Below are positions 1-11,843 of a stretch of DNA of 64,000 nucleotides, in pieces. Every line of letters starts with the position of its first letter. The stretch's first letter is position 1. Source of the DNA: Gibbula magus (Eukaryota > Mollusca > Gastropoda > Trochida > Trochidae); assembly GCA_936450465.1 (NCBI GenBank), contig OW388293.1:30695860-30759859 (forward strand), given 5' to 3'. Below the pieces are notes generated by a model. It saw nothing but the letters and a program-made list of their open reading frames with translations, was not told where the DNA came from and ran no database searches. The position numbers and the translations under genes are program-made.

Positions 1-3000
1 CACATCGAGACAGTCAAGAAAACTGTTAAAAATTCAAACAGTAAGTGACATACTTTAACCTTTACTTTTAGGTCGCAAATATTCCTAGACAGTGTTAAAC
101 CAGTGTCTGTTCCTAAATAGGTGCATCTTTGTTGATGAGTTGGGGTTCCTGTAAATTGTCAATGCAGAATGGCTTGATATACCAGCTGCTGCAGGCTGGG
201 GTGTTAAATATCGTGTTTAATATAGTTAAAATAAAATAGTTAAAAACTAGCTGAAATTTTAACGTCCAAAAAGTGTGTCATTAAATCGTTAATGCGCTAA
301 ATAAACTATTGAAAACAGTCGACCTATTGATCTTGATTAAAAGCTGATTATTTCAGGTGACATATTTAGCATGACACACAAACACACTTAGACAATAACT
401 AACGAGTGACGGGGAATGACAGATTATCTTTCCCGAGTTATATCATTTGAGTAATTCTCGAGCCTTGGCGAGAGAATTACACACAATTGATATAACGAGG
501 GACAAATTAAAGACAATGACAAATTAAAGTAAAAACGCGAATATTAAAAGCCAATAGCTTCTCTAAAAGGACCCGAGAAGGAGATGAATCTCCATATCCA
601 TACGCGTGTGACGTGGATTCACTTCTTACGTACCTATCCTTGTTTACTCCGCACGATTAAAATGTCCCCTGCGAAAATGTCTTTCACAATAAAAGAAAGA
701 TGTGGCTTTAGTTGAAAGTTTTGAATTCCTGCCAATTACTATCAATCCATGATTATACATATAAGTTATTGCAACATCCATATCAAGAGATGTGCGAAGC
801 TCAAAAACAAGTCGGCTCAAACCGAAAAGCTCTGTGACGTTACAATCGACACTGTGACGTCATAACCGCTCGCGCCTATGACGTCATTACATTCGAACGA
901 TCGCCGTCGCTCTTGAAGCTTTCCGTGGTTATACAGTCAAGCAGTAATCGCTAGTTTCTTTAAATTTCGAACAATTTAACTGCTTCCTCCGACATTTGAT
1001 GCGTCGGCACATGTACGAAAACTCTAATTTCAACTGCGGGAAATAAATAAAACATGTTAAAGTGCAGAAGACAGTTTCTAAAGTTACTAGTCGGGAAAAG
1101 TAAGAAAGATGAATGAAGTAGTTCCGGCAACCAATGAAATTCTTATTTTTCTGTAACAGCCAATCAAAAGCCAGAAAAAGGTGTAACTCCCATGTGACTT
1201 ACAGGAAAAATACTACCCTGTGTCCGTCTTCCCATATGGGTAATATATATATATATATATATATACTTGGGTAATAACTAGTATCTATAAAACAAAGCAT
1301 TCATAAAATGTTTCCATTTGAACCCAAACCCGGTATTGCTCAAAAAATTTCTTCTTTTTGTTCAGAAACATTCCGCTTCTTCGAAAACTACTTCGATACC
1401 CCGGGACTGGTCGCCATGGCAAGAATCATCGACATTGAAGACAAAAAAGTAATTATTTATCTACATATATCTCTATGACCATCATTCTTTTGATAAGTTT
1501 TTTCAAAACTAATATGTACCAGTGTTATTGGAATATCATGAAAATATGTGTTTAACACAATTTTATAGGTCTAGGGCTGCTCAATTGCATGATTCCCACA
1601 ATAAAGTTTACAATTTCATTAATCCATATTTAATAAGAAGATTACTGTGCCAACAGTATAATATAATTATACTGTTTTCTCGCCCAGTGTAAAGTCCCAG
1701 ATTATACCCTCTTCAAAGTAGACCCAGGTAGATTTTGTGAGCTCCCAGAATCTACCCCCTTGGTAGATTCTAGAGTCTTACCAGAATCTACCCCCTCCTC
1801 CCAGAATTTACCCCCGGGTATAATCTGGGAGCTTCCAGAATTTGTATCGACTCAATTCAAGATGTTGTCTCGTAACTGGCACAAACCTCCGAACATTGGG
1901 GGGGGGGGGGGTCTATGCTTATGCTCGAGTATACCGGTAGTCTTGTACCCACTAGGATACGGTACCATAGTAAATAGTACAGTATAGTAGTTTCAGTTAC
2001 AGTTACAGTAAATATGTTGCTTGCTTTATCTGAAATAGAGTACAATCTGATGCTAAAACGCAGGGCAGAGTAAGTAGAGAATCTATTCAAACAATGATCC
2101 CAGAAAATAGAACTAGATGTTGCAATCAATTTGACCTTACACCTCATCAAAGCTGAAGATGAATGTTAAAATATAAAACAGACATCTAAGAATAAACAAA
2201 AACAATCATTTTCTTGCAGAGATCGTCGGGAGAGATCACAGAGAAGATAGACTACAGCAAGATCTGGCAAGACGTTCTCGACTCCATGATTAATGCCTAC
2301 ACGTACCAGAACTTTGCTTGTAAGTAGAATTTCAAAATCTTGCTTCATTTTGTGAACACTCTGGAAGAGGTGCTGGAATACCAAGTCACAGGATTGAATC
2401 CAGTCTCCCATCCTCTGCAAGACATACCTCATACTTCTTTTTACCCCTGCCTCATGCCAGTCTCCATCACTGGCTAGTTTAAGCCTTGCTGCAGTTCCTT
2501 TACTTTTCTATGCTAGTGTAGACTCACGCTGCACCTGATCTTCATTCTGCGCTTTGATATACTAGCACAGGAAAGTTAAGAAATGTTGCAAGACTCAATT
2601 AGCCATTGATGGAGACTGGCACGACTTATGACTTGATTTGGGCAAGTTGACTGATAGCATAAATTCACAAACAAGAACATTCTCTTGAATTTCATTTCCA
2701 CAAGATATATCCATGTCTCACTGTCCCTTTAAGGACTGTACCACATTGTTAGCATATTTAACTTTTGCAAATTTGAGACTTAACTGGAATAGACACCACA
2801 TTACCAAACCTCAAAGTAAATATTTTGTTCAAGGAGCGGATACACTGATAACATATTATTATAAGGAGCTGCACATTTACAATCTACTATGTTCGCCAAG
2901 TTGAAGGAGGAAAGGGGTTGATGCACTGCATATTTGAATTTGTATTAGGGGGCCAATGTTAGGTTTGGTGCACATAAAAGACAGATTATCGTAACTATAT

Positions 3001-6000
3001 GAATCGTGACTAAACATGTCAATGATAGTATGTTCCTGTTGCTAGTGGATGTTGGTGGGTTCTTCCCTCCCATCAAGGCCAGCACGGAGAGTTACGTGGA
3101 GAAGTGCAGTGCGGAGATCAAGACGTGGCTGCGGTCACTCCGAGCAGACGGCAAGATGGTCTTCCTTCTGACCAGTTCCTTCTCTGACTTCTCATCTTGT
3201 CTCCTCAACACCATCCTCGGGTCAGTGCTGCAACCCATTTTAACAGTTTAGCCATCCACATTTTTTCTCTCTTTCTTATCCCGACCCCAGACCATCATAA
3301 TTTTCTTTCCGACCAAATTATGAAACACTTTTTTCTTCCCTGATTCAGGGCAGAATGGGGAACGATTTAGCAGCGTCTGTCTGTATATCCTGTTCTTTGT
3401 TAATGTGATATCTCATGAACCGTAGCACCCAATGTTTTATAATTAATCCATTTCTAAAGCGCTAAACTCCACGCCAGGGCCATACTCATAACGCATACGG
3501 TAACCCAATGTTTTCAAATTTGGTGATTGTTTACCAGTATATTGACAATCGAACACCCGTCAACGTGTGTAAATAGGTATCTTTAGTTTAAATCTGTAAG
3601 CCTGTGTTCCAGGCCGGACTGGGAGAGCTATTTTGACATCAGTATATTATAACCCTGTGTTCCAGACCGGACTGGGAGAGCTATTTTGACATCAGTATAT
3701 TATAACCCTGTGTTCCAGACCGGACTGGGAGAGCTATTTTGACATCAGTATATTATAACCCTGTGTTCCAGGCCGGACTGGGAGAGCTATTTTGACATCA
3801 GTATATTATAACCCTGTGTTCCAGACCGGACTGGGAGAGCTATTTTGACATCAGTATATTATAACCCTGTGTTCCAGACCTGACTGAGAGAGCTATTTTG
3901 ACATCAGTATATTATAAGCCTGTGTTCCAGACCTGACTGAGAGAGCTATTTTGACATCAGTATATTATAACCTTGTGTTCCAGACCAGACTGGGAGAGCT
4001 ATTTTGACATCAGTATATTATAACCCTGTGTTCCAGGCCGGACTGGGAGAGCTATTTTGACATCAGTATATTATAACCCTGTGTTCCAGACCGGACTGAG
4101 AGAGCTATTTTGACATCAGTATATTATAACCCTGTGTTCCAGACCTGACTGGGAGAGCTATTTTGACATCAGTATATTATAACCCTGTGTTCCAGGCCGG
4201 ACTGGGAGAGCTATTTTGACATCAGTATATTATAACCCTGTGTTCCAGACCAGACTGGGAGAGCTATTTTGACATCAGTATATTATAACCCTGTGTTCCA
4301 GGCCGGACTGGGAGAGCTATTTTGACATCAGTATATTATAACCCTGTGTTCCAGACCGGACTGAGAGAGCTATTTTGACATCAGTATATTATAACCCTGT
4401 GTTCCAGACCTGACTGAGAGAGCTATTTTGACATCAGTATATTATAACCCTGTGTTCCAGACCTGACTGAGAGAGCTATTTTGACATCAGTATATTATAA
4501 GCCTGTGTTCCAGGCCGGACTGGGAGAGCTATTTTGACATCAGTATATTATAACCCTGTGTTCCAGACCAGACTGGGAGAGCTATTTTGACATCAGTATA
4601 TTATAACCCTGTGTTCCAGGCCGGACTGGGAGAGCTATTTTGACATCAGTATATTATAACCCTGTGTTCCAGACCGGACTGGGAGAGCTATTTTGACATC
4701 AGTATATTATAACCCTGTGTTCCAGGCCGGACTGGGAGAGCTATTTTGACATCAGTATATTATAACCCTGTGTTCCAGACCGGACTGGGAGAGCTATTTT
4801 GACATCAGTATATTATAACCCTGTGTTCCAGACCGGACTGGGAGAGCTATTTTGACATCAGTATATTATAACCCTGTGTTCCAGGCCGGACTGGGAGAGC
4901 TATTTTGACATCAGTATATTATAACCCTGTGTTCCAGGCCCGACTGGGAGAGCTATTTTGACATCAGTATATTATAACCCTGTGTTCCAGACCGGACTGG
5001 GAGAGCTATTTTGACATCAGTATATTATAACCCTGTGTTCCAGACCGGACTGGGAGAGCTATTTTGACATCAGTATATTATAACCCTGTGTTCCAGACCG
5101 GACTGGGAGAGCTATTTTGACATCAGTATATTATAACCCTGTGTTCCAGGCCGGACTGGGAGAGCTATTTTGACATCAGTATATTATAACCCTGTGTTCC
5201 AGACCGGACTGGGAGAGCTATTTTGACATCAGTATATTATAACCCTGTGTTCCAGGCCGGACTGGGAGAGCTATTTTGACATCAGTATATTATAACCCTG
5301 TGTTCCAGGCCGGACTGGGAGAGCTATTTTGACATCAGTATATTATAACCCTGTGTTCCAGACCGGACTGGGAGAGCTATTTTGACATCAGTATATTATA
5401 ACCCTGTGTTCCAGGCCGGACTGGGAGAGCTATTTTGACATCAGTATATTATAACCCTGTGTTCCAGGCCGGACTGGGAGAGCTATTTTGACATCAGTAT
5501 ATTATAACCCTGTGTTCCAGACCGGACTGGGAGAGCTATTTTGACATCAGTATATTATAACCCTGTGTTCCAGACCGGACTGGGAGAGCTATTTTGACAT
5601 CAGTATATTATAACCCTGTGTTCCAGACCGGACTGGGAGAGCTATTTTGACATCAGTATATTATAACCCTGTGTTCCAGACCGGACTGGGAGAGCTATTT
5701 TGACATCAGTATATTATAACCCTGTGTTCCAGACCGGACTGGGAGAGCTATTTTGACATCAGTATATTATAACCCTGTGTTCCAGACCGGACTGGGAGAG
5801 CTATTTTGACATCAGTATATTATAAGCCTGTGTTCCAGACCGGACTGGGAGAGCTATTTTGACATCAGTATATTATAAGCCTGTGTTCCAGGCCGGACTG
5901 GGAGAGCTATTTTGACATCAGTATATTATAACCCTGTGTTCCAGACCGGACTGGGAGAGCTATTTTGACATCAGTATATTATAACCCTGTGTTCCAGACC

Positions 6001-9000
6001 GGACTGGGAGAGCTATTTTGACATCAGTATATTATAACCCTGTGTTCCAGACCGGACTGGGAGAGCTATTTTGACATCAGTATATTATAACCCTGTGTTC
6101 CAGACCGGACTGGGAGAGCTATTTTGACATCAGTATATTATAACCCTGTGTTCCAGACCGGACTGGGAGAGCTATTTTGACATCAGTATATTATAACCCT
6201 GTGTTCCAGACCGGACTGGGAGAGCTATTTTGACATCAGTATATTATAAGCCTGTGTTCCAGACCGGACTGGGAGAGCTATTTTGACATCAGTATATTAT
6301 AACCCTGTGTTCCAGGCCGGACTGGGAGAGCTATTTTGACATCAGTATATTATAACCCTGTGTTCCAGACCAGACTGGGAGAGCTATTTTGACATCAGTA
6401 TATTATAACCCTGTGTTCCAGACCTGACTGGGAGAGCTATTTTGACATCAGTATATTATAACCCTGTGTTCCAGACCGGACTGGGAGAGCTATTTTGACA
6501 TCAGTATATTATAACCCTGTGTTCCAGACCGGACTGGGAGAGCTATTTTGACATCAGTATATTATAACCCTGTGTTCCAGACCGGACTGGGAGAGCTATT
6601 TTGACATCAGTATATTATAACCCTGTGTTCCAGACCGGACTGGGAGAGCTATTTTGACATCAGTATATTATAACCCTGTGTTCCAGACCGGACTGGGAGA
6701 GCTATTTTGACATCAGTATATTATAACCCTGTGTTCCAGACCGGACTGGGAGAGCTATTTTGACATCAGTATATTATAACCCTGTGTTCCAGGCCGGACT
6801 GGGAGAGCTATTTTGACATCAGTATATTATAACCCTGTGTTCCAGGCCGGACTGGGAGAGCTATTTTGACATCAGTATATTATAAGCCTGTGTTCCAGGC
6901 CGGACTGGGAGAGCTATTTTGACATCAGTATATTATAACCCTGTGTTCCAGGCCGGACTGGGAGAGCTATTTTGACATCAGTATATTATAACCCTGTGTT
7001 CCAGACCGGACTGGGAGAGCTATTTTGACATCAGTATATTATAACCCTGTGTTCCAGACCGGACTGGGAGAGCTATTTTGACATCAGTATATTATAACCC
7101 TGTGTTCCAGACCGGACTGGGAGAGCTATTTTGACATCAGTATATTATAACCCTGTGTTCCAGACCGGACTGGGAGAGCTATTTTGACATCAGTATATTA
7201 TAACCCTGTGTTCCAGACCGGACTGGGAGAGCTATTTTGACATCAGTATATTATAACCCTGTGTTCCAGACCGGACTGGGAGAGCTATTTTGACATCAGT
7301 ATATTCTACGCCAGGAAGCCTCTCTTCTTCACGGACAGTCACGCATTTCTTAGAATCGGTGAGTGCAGTGAAACAATGATAACGTGTAGATAGATCTAAA
7401 ATGTCATCATTATTTATTCATTCTCAGTTCCTTAAAGAATATGCAACCCAAAGCAAATTAAGACACTAGAAGGGTAACTTTTCCCTGCCTTTGCTTCCGA
7501 CCAGGTACCCACGTGTACCACTAGGTGAACAGAGACACATTTTGTGCTGACTCGTGTCAGTTTCAGAATATTTTTATTTAGATATTATTAGTAAACTGCA
7601 ATATAAAATATTAATTGATACATAATTATGTGTCACAATAGATCTTCTAGATACTGATAAATCAGGGAAGCTTTATCTGTTGATTTGGCTATGAGAATCT
7701 TTCATAACAAAAGAATGCATGTTCTGGTGCTTGCATTTTTGTCATCAACTCAATGTAACATATTTAATTTGCTGTTGACAACTTTCTGGTTAAGGCTAAT
7801 TTTTGTGTAATTTTGAATAGCAATAACTTCTCTATTCATTCGACGGACTCAATATGTATAAAATCGAGTTATAGAATAAGAGTCAATTTATCAATTTAAT
7901 ATTCTTTGTATTGAACTGGAACGTATGCTGCAATACACAGCACCTACATTTGTTTTCATAGAAAACCACTCGGTAAAGGAACCAGCACTGAAACTAGAGA
8001 AAGGAGGTTTCTATTACCGTGGCAACTACAAAGAACTGATGGGGTTCATCTCGGAACAAACAGGCAAGGAGACCCCAAAGGTAAGAAGTATTAAAATCGT
8101 GTGAATTAATGTCAGTGATGAAGAAGGCAACCAAACATGGAACCTTAGATTATTTTTTGGTCGCAGTCGTAAAAAACGATTTTTGATATGACAAAAATGA
8201 GGATGTTATCAGTGTTGAAAACCTCAAACATTACAGTGAATATGGCCTGTAGTCAGGTTATGATAGTACATCTGGAGCCAGTAACCTCTGTGGGAAGAGA
8301 ACGAGGGGGCTAGGTATTCTTGTTAATGCGATATCCTTATGAACTGTTGCATAGAATGTCTTCAAATTTGGCAGCAGAATCTATTGTAAGATAATATAGA
8401 CGCCTGTCTACTTTGATGACCTTGACGTTGTTGTCAGTTTAGACATGTTATTGATGACCTTCATGACTTCCTTTTTGTATATTTCTCCATCTTCCTTGTC
8501 ACAGATTTTATGTTTCTCTCTGACAGGTTGTATATTTCGGAGACAACATCTGCGCTGACTGCTATCCGTCCAAGATGTACGCTGAGTGGGACACGGTACT
8601 ACTTCTTGAGGAAATGGACGCGGAAGGATATGTGTGTGAGGACGGCACAGTGGAGGCGCAGCAGGACGAACCAGCCGCCAAGAAGTCGAAACGGGGAATT
8701 GAGGTAGTATATATGATGGCCAAAATAGATGTCGATTTATTTTCTTTGTCCATACATAAATAGATAAATATATTTTCCCCAAATTAAAAATTATTCAGAC
8801 CAACAAATAACATATACCACAAACCCTGACCGACCTGTACATCTTCAAAATTGTAGTTAAAACATGTCATGATCAAGGCACCAGAAATATTTGAGTTGTG
8901 CCCCTTGACTAACATTCCCAAGCAGGTAAAAATGTAGGATTTGAATCAGATTTAAAACATGTATGTCCTTAGTTTTGGGCCAGTGCAAAAAGTTTCATCC

Positions 9001-10421
9001 AAATTTTCTCTACATTGCAAATGCTATTAAATTATGTTAATTATTCTATATTTACCGGTGAAACATAACCAGGGTCATATTGATCATGTTTGCCAAAAAA
9101 TGACATGTCAAACGATTCTAATGGATAAAATAGGAAATTGAAAAATTGAAAATGAAATTATGACGACACCTGAAAGTATGTCATACAACTTACAAAATCG
9201 ACAACTGGGGCAGGATACTGCAATGGTAAGTTTTGGGGTTAAAATTGACTAATCAATCTTCCTCTACAATCCTGGGAGGGGAGATAACTCCTTTTTAACT
9301 CTGTATCTTCTCTCTACAGCACAGTTCGCTGGTGACCCCCGAGGAGATTGAATACCTTGTGTCAGATGTGTGGGGACCCTTCCTCTACCACCCCATCGAC
9401 GGGGAGGGGGACGGTAAGAAGGAAATGAACACATTCTGGGGTGCCGTCATCAGTCGCTATAGTGACATCACCGTCCCCAGTCTCGAGTACCTTGCAGGTG
9501 TGTGCAGTTTTTTATGTATTGAATATATGTATTTATTTTTAGCTCATCATCTGAAAGGCCCGATGGGTTTATGGCATGACATGGCGTCCGTCTGTCCGTA
9601 AACGTTTTGCTTTTTCAACTTCTTCTCCAGAACCAATGACTCCACATAGCTGAAATTTTATGTACAGACTCCTTGGCCAATGGGGATTCTAAATTGTAGA
9701 TTTCGTGAACCCGTGACCCCAAATGGGGTCACAGGGGTCACATCCTTAAAAACCTATTTTCATCTTCTTCTCCAGTTCCAAAAGGTTTTGAGAGCTGAAA
9801 AGTTGTGTGCAGACTCCTTGACCAATGGGGATTCTAAATTGTAGATTTTGTGACCCGGTCACCCCAATCTAGGTCACGGGTCATGACCCAAAAACCTATT
9901 TTCATCTTTATCTCAAGTATGTAAAGCTCTAGAATGGTCAAATGTTGTGTAGAGACTCTTTGGTCAAAGGTGATTCTTAATTGTAGGATTGGTGACCCTG
10001 TGAGTGGGTCACAGGGGTCATGATCTAAAAACCTATTTTTTGCTTGTCAACAATGTATTACTTGAGATAGATATTCAACCTTAGATAATAAATCAATGAA
10101 ATCCTGATGAGCTACAGAGCCCATGGCCCTATTTTTACTGAATCTCAAGATTTGAATGCCCAAAAAAAAGGTCTTATACAGGCCAATGAGGATTATAAAT
10201 ATAAAAGACAATGAGACAATGAGAATGAATTTAATCATAGAATAATATCACAAAAGTTGAACAGCAAATTGTATTTGTTTTATGAATAATTATTCATATT
10301 TATATTTATATATCTTTGTATATTTTCAGGTGTTCCGCTTGACCACAAGTTTCCAAGTTTCGGAGCTTGTAGCGGTAACACTAAAGGATTTCACCCAGGG
10401 AAACCTGCCTCGCTTTTATGA
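1..10421 (+). CDS. NT5DC1: NT5DC1-like 5'-nucleotidase domain protein, 3' part
   Basis: Nine exons join in phase with GT-AG introns: 1-40, 1366-1448, 2220-2319, 3046-3220, 7270-7358, 7962-8080, 8527-8703, 9320-9497 and 10330-10421 (stop TGA at 10419). They give 350 residues; the family is about 450 long, so the start, including the HAD nucleophile motif DxDxT, lies left of the window. Seen: ENYFDTPG (exon 2), VFLLTSS in exon 4 (HAD motif II region), VVYFGDNICAD in exon 7 (HAD motif IV, acidic Mg2+ ligands), and a conserved end VPLDHKFPSFG. These match the order I know from animal NT5DC1, a cytosolic HAD-family protein whose substrate is not established. Exon 1-40 is the least certain: it is short, but its phase and donor GTAAGT fit. 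Intron 4 (3221-7269) is nearly filled by a 53-bp array copied from its own 3' end. Candidate poly(A) signals are AATAAA at 10933 (inside a MITE) and 13643. Confidence 0.88.
429..503. repeat. Short foldback element in NT5DC1 intron 1
   Basis: Two imperfect inverted arms of about 33 bp (left from TTTCCCGAGTTATATCA, right ending TTGATATAACGAGGGA) face each other across a spacer of only a few bases. A transcript would fold into one long hairpin. No coding content. Confidence 0.6.
835..886. other. Cluster of CRE-like TGACGT(CA) palindromes
   Basis: TGACGT occurs at 835, and the full palindrome TGACGTCA at 855 and 879, in intron 1 of NT5DC1. TGACGTCA is the classic ATF/CREB site, but the same word recurs in repeat elements near 51.2 and 52.2-52.6 kb, so repeat origin is as likely as an enhancer. 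Confidence 0.35.
1241..1265. repeat. (TA)n microsatellite
   Basis: An uninterrupted TA dinucleotide run in intron 1 of NT5DC1, about 100 bases before the exon 2 acceptor. Confidence 0.85.
2454..2622. repeat. Foldback element, ~75-bp arms, NT5DC1 intron 3
   Basis: The left arm begins ATGCCAGTCTCCATCACTGG and the right arm ends CCATTGATGGAGACTGGCAC. Pairing continues inwards through CTATGCTAGTGT against ATACTAGCACAGG, with several mismatches. The element has no coding capacity and lies 130 bases after the exon 3 donor. It looks like a MITE or foldback transposon remnant; no clear target duplication was found. Confidence 0.65.
3601..7304 (+). repeat. 53-bp tandem array of the NT5DC1 exon 5 splice acceptor
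   Basis: The unit is CCTGTGTTCCAG, then (G/A)CCGGACTGGGAGAGCTA, then TTTTGACATCAGTATATTATAA. The second and third parts are the first 34 bases of exon 5 (7270 on) followed by TTATAA and the start of the next unit. The first acceptor AG ends at 3612 and the real one at 7269. The 3657 bases between them are exactly 69 x 53, so there is no net length change in 69 units. Variable sites are few: the first exon base (G/A), the third base of the Pro codon (CCG/CCT/CCA/CCC), TGG/TGA, and the base pair after TATAA. The first 20 or so copies are the most varied. In the frame of exon 4 every decoy reads through ISIL and stops at TAA; only the last copy continues (ISIFYARKP). Confidence 0.97.
9538..10139 (+). 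repeat. Dispersed repeat with internal modules (GCTCATC family)
   Basis: Starts TTAGCTCATCATCTGAAAGG and ends GATGAGCTACAGAGCCCATG, within the last NT5DC1 intron. Inside, a module of about 120-190 bp (TTCTTCTCCAG, GACTCCTTGGCCAATGGGG, GTGACCCCAAATGGGGTCAC) occurs three times with decay. An inverted full-length relative lies at 31848-32590 and a fragment at 60245-60460, so this is a mobile or mobilised family. No ORF of note. Confidence 0.75.
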
Positions 10422-10642
10422 AATTAGTCAACACATAAGAATTGTGCCATAAATGTTATCAAGCCTCCAAAAATCGTTGTGTCCATAAAGACTTAACTAA
10501 ATGTTATTTTTAAAATAGAGCATTATTACATGAAGTTTCGCTGGATCCATTTTCACATTGCACTAAGGTCAACTTGATATTGCATTAGTCTAACTCAAGG
10601 AATTTGTGAAAGTAACCTAAGACATTTATCAGGAAAGTTCAA

Positions 10643-11176
10643 TACAGTCAAGCCGCGATAGTCCGGGCACCGATAATCCAAACTTCGCAGTGTCCGAAAA
10701 GTAGCAAGCTGTAACCAAACTAATCTCTATATAAACTCATTAAATGTTCATTCATTAATCCGTTGATTCCGTTTCCAAATCTGAACGCCAATTAGCCGTA
10801 ACAGATAAGTTAATTACAACTTTGTCCGCTTCATTAATCCAGTGACAAGCAATCATCACACTGATTGGATTGGTAAACTTTAATGACAGTGGATTGACAC
10901 GGCAGTTGAGCGTGTCAGTAGTTTGTGATTTTAATAAATTGTAATGTTTTACTGTAATGTTGTAATGTTTATATTGAAATTTATCATTTTGTGCGCTAGT
11001 TATAAATATCTAGCGTCTCAAACTCATGTGATAGTCTAAATACGTTCTCGTCTGTCTGTTGAATCAAAGGGAATCAACTCCATCTTGTTCGGTTCATTTC
11101 AGTACTCCAAACATTTCACTATCCGAACGTTTTTGATGAAAAACAGAAGCGTTTTGGATTATCGACCCTGACTGTA
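10643..11176. mobile_element. pogo/Tigger-type MITE
   Basis: Terminal inverted repeats TACAGTCAAGCC and CCTGACTGTA, the inner parts also matching (CGATAATCC against GGATTATCGA). TA at both ends fits the TA target duplication of Tc1/mariner/pogo elements. The 534-bp interior has no transposase ORF, so it is non-autonomous. It lies 220 bases past the NT5DC1 stop and may be within its 3' UTR. Confidence 0.7.
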
Positions 11177-11490
11177 CTTAACTGGCATTACAATTGAAAC
11201 AATCCTCCTGAAAGTGCAATTAGAATATCATAATGAGCAATTACAATAGTGTGAAGGTTGACAATATCACAAGTTTTTTGCTCTTGTGTACACACCAAAT
11301 ATCTCATTGACGTGACTGGGTTATATTAATCCTTATCACGAATTGTAAACTTGCAAAATTACATGTCAATGATAGGAGACTATCAAAATACAGATATAGA
11401 TAATGTTATTTGATCAATCTATAATGTACATGTACAGTCATGAACTGGTCAACATTGCTGAAACTCCAATTCGGTTAATTACCTGTTAGT

Positions 11491-11843
11491 TAAAGGAGCA
11501 GTAGCACATTTTTTAACTTGAACAAGTCGATGAAATGTATTTGAAAAATATTGCCACCAATAGTAAAACGCTCTTCTCTCTTTGGAAAATCAAGTTAAGA
11601 AATGACTTACATTGTTCGCTAAAGCCATGGGAATAATTTTTGTAATTGTAAATAATAAAATTTGTTCACATTAAAATGGCCGCCATGCAATGTTTGCTTC
11701 ATACGAAACACCGTTATTATACCACTGCGGATAATTGGTTTGTGTAATAAGATGTTTTACCCTCTAAATTAAATATAAATGGCATAAACTATTATTAAAA
11801 ATGGGAAAATTTTAAAAATAACATTTGCAAAAAAACGTGCTAG
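11491..11843. mobile_element. MITE family A (AAAGGRGCAGTAGCAC), copy 1
   Basis: About 350 bp, starting TAAAGGAGCAGTAGCAC and ending AAAAACGTGCTAG, where the outer half of the right terminal repeat is lost. It matches the 30954-31318 copy almost throughout, including TAAAATGGCCGCCATGCA. No coding capacity. Confidence 0.75.

Noticed and set aside
3601..7304. CRISPR array or bacterial-type repeat system
   Set aside because: Units are contiguous with no unique spacers, lie in an animal intron, and derive from the adjacent exon.
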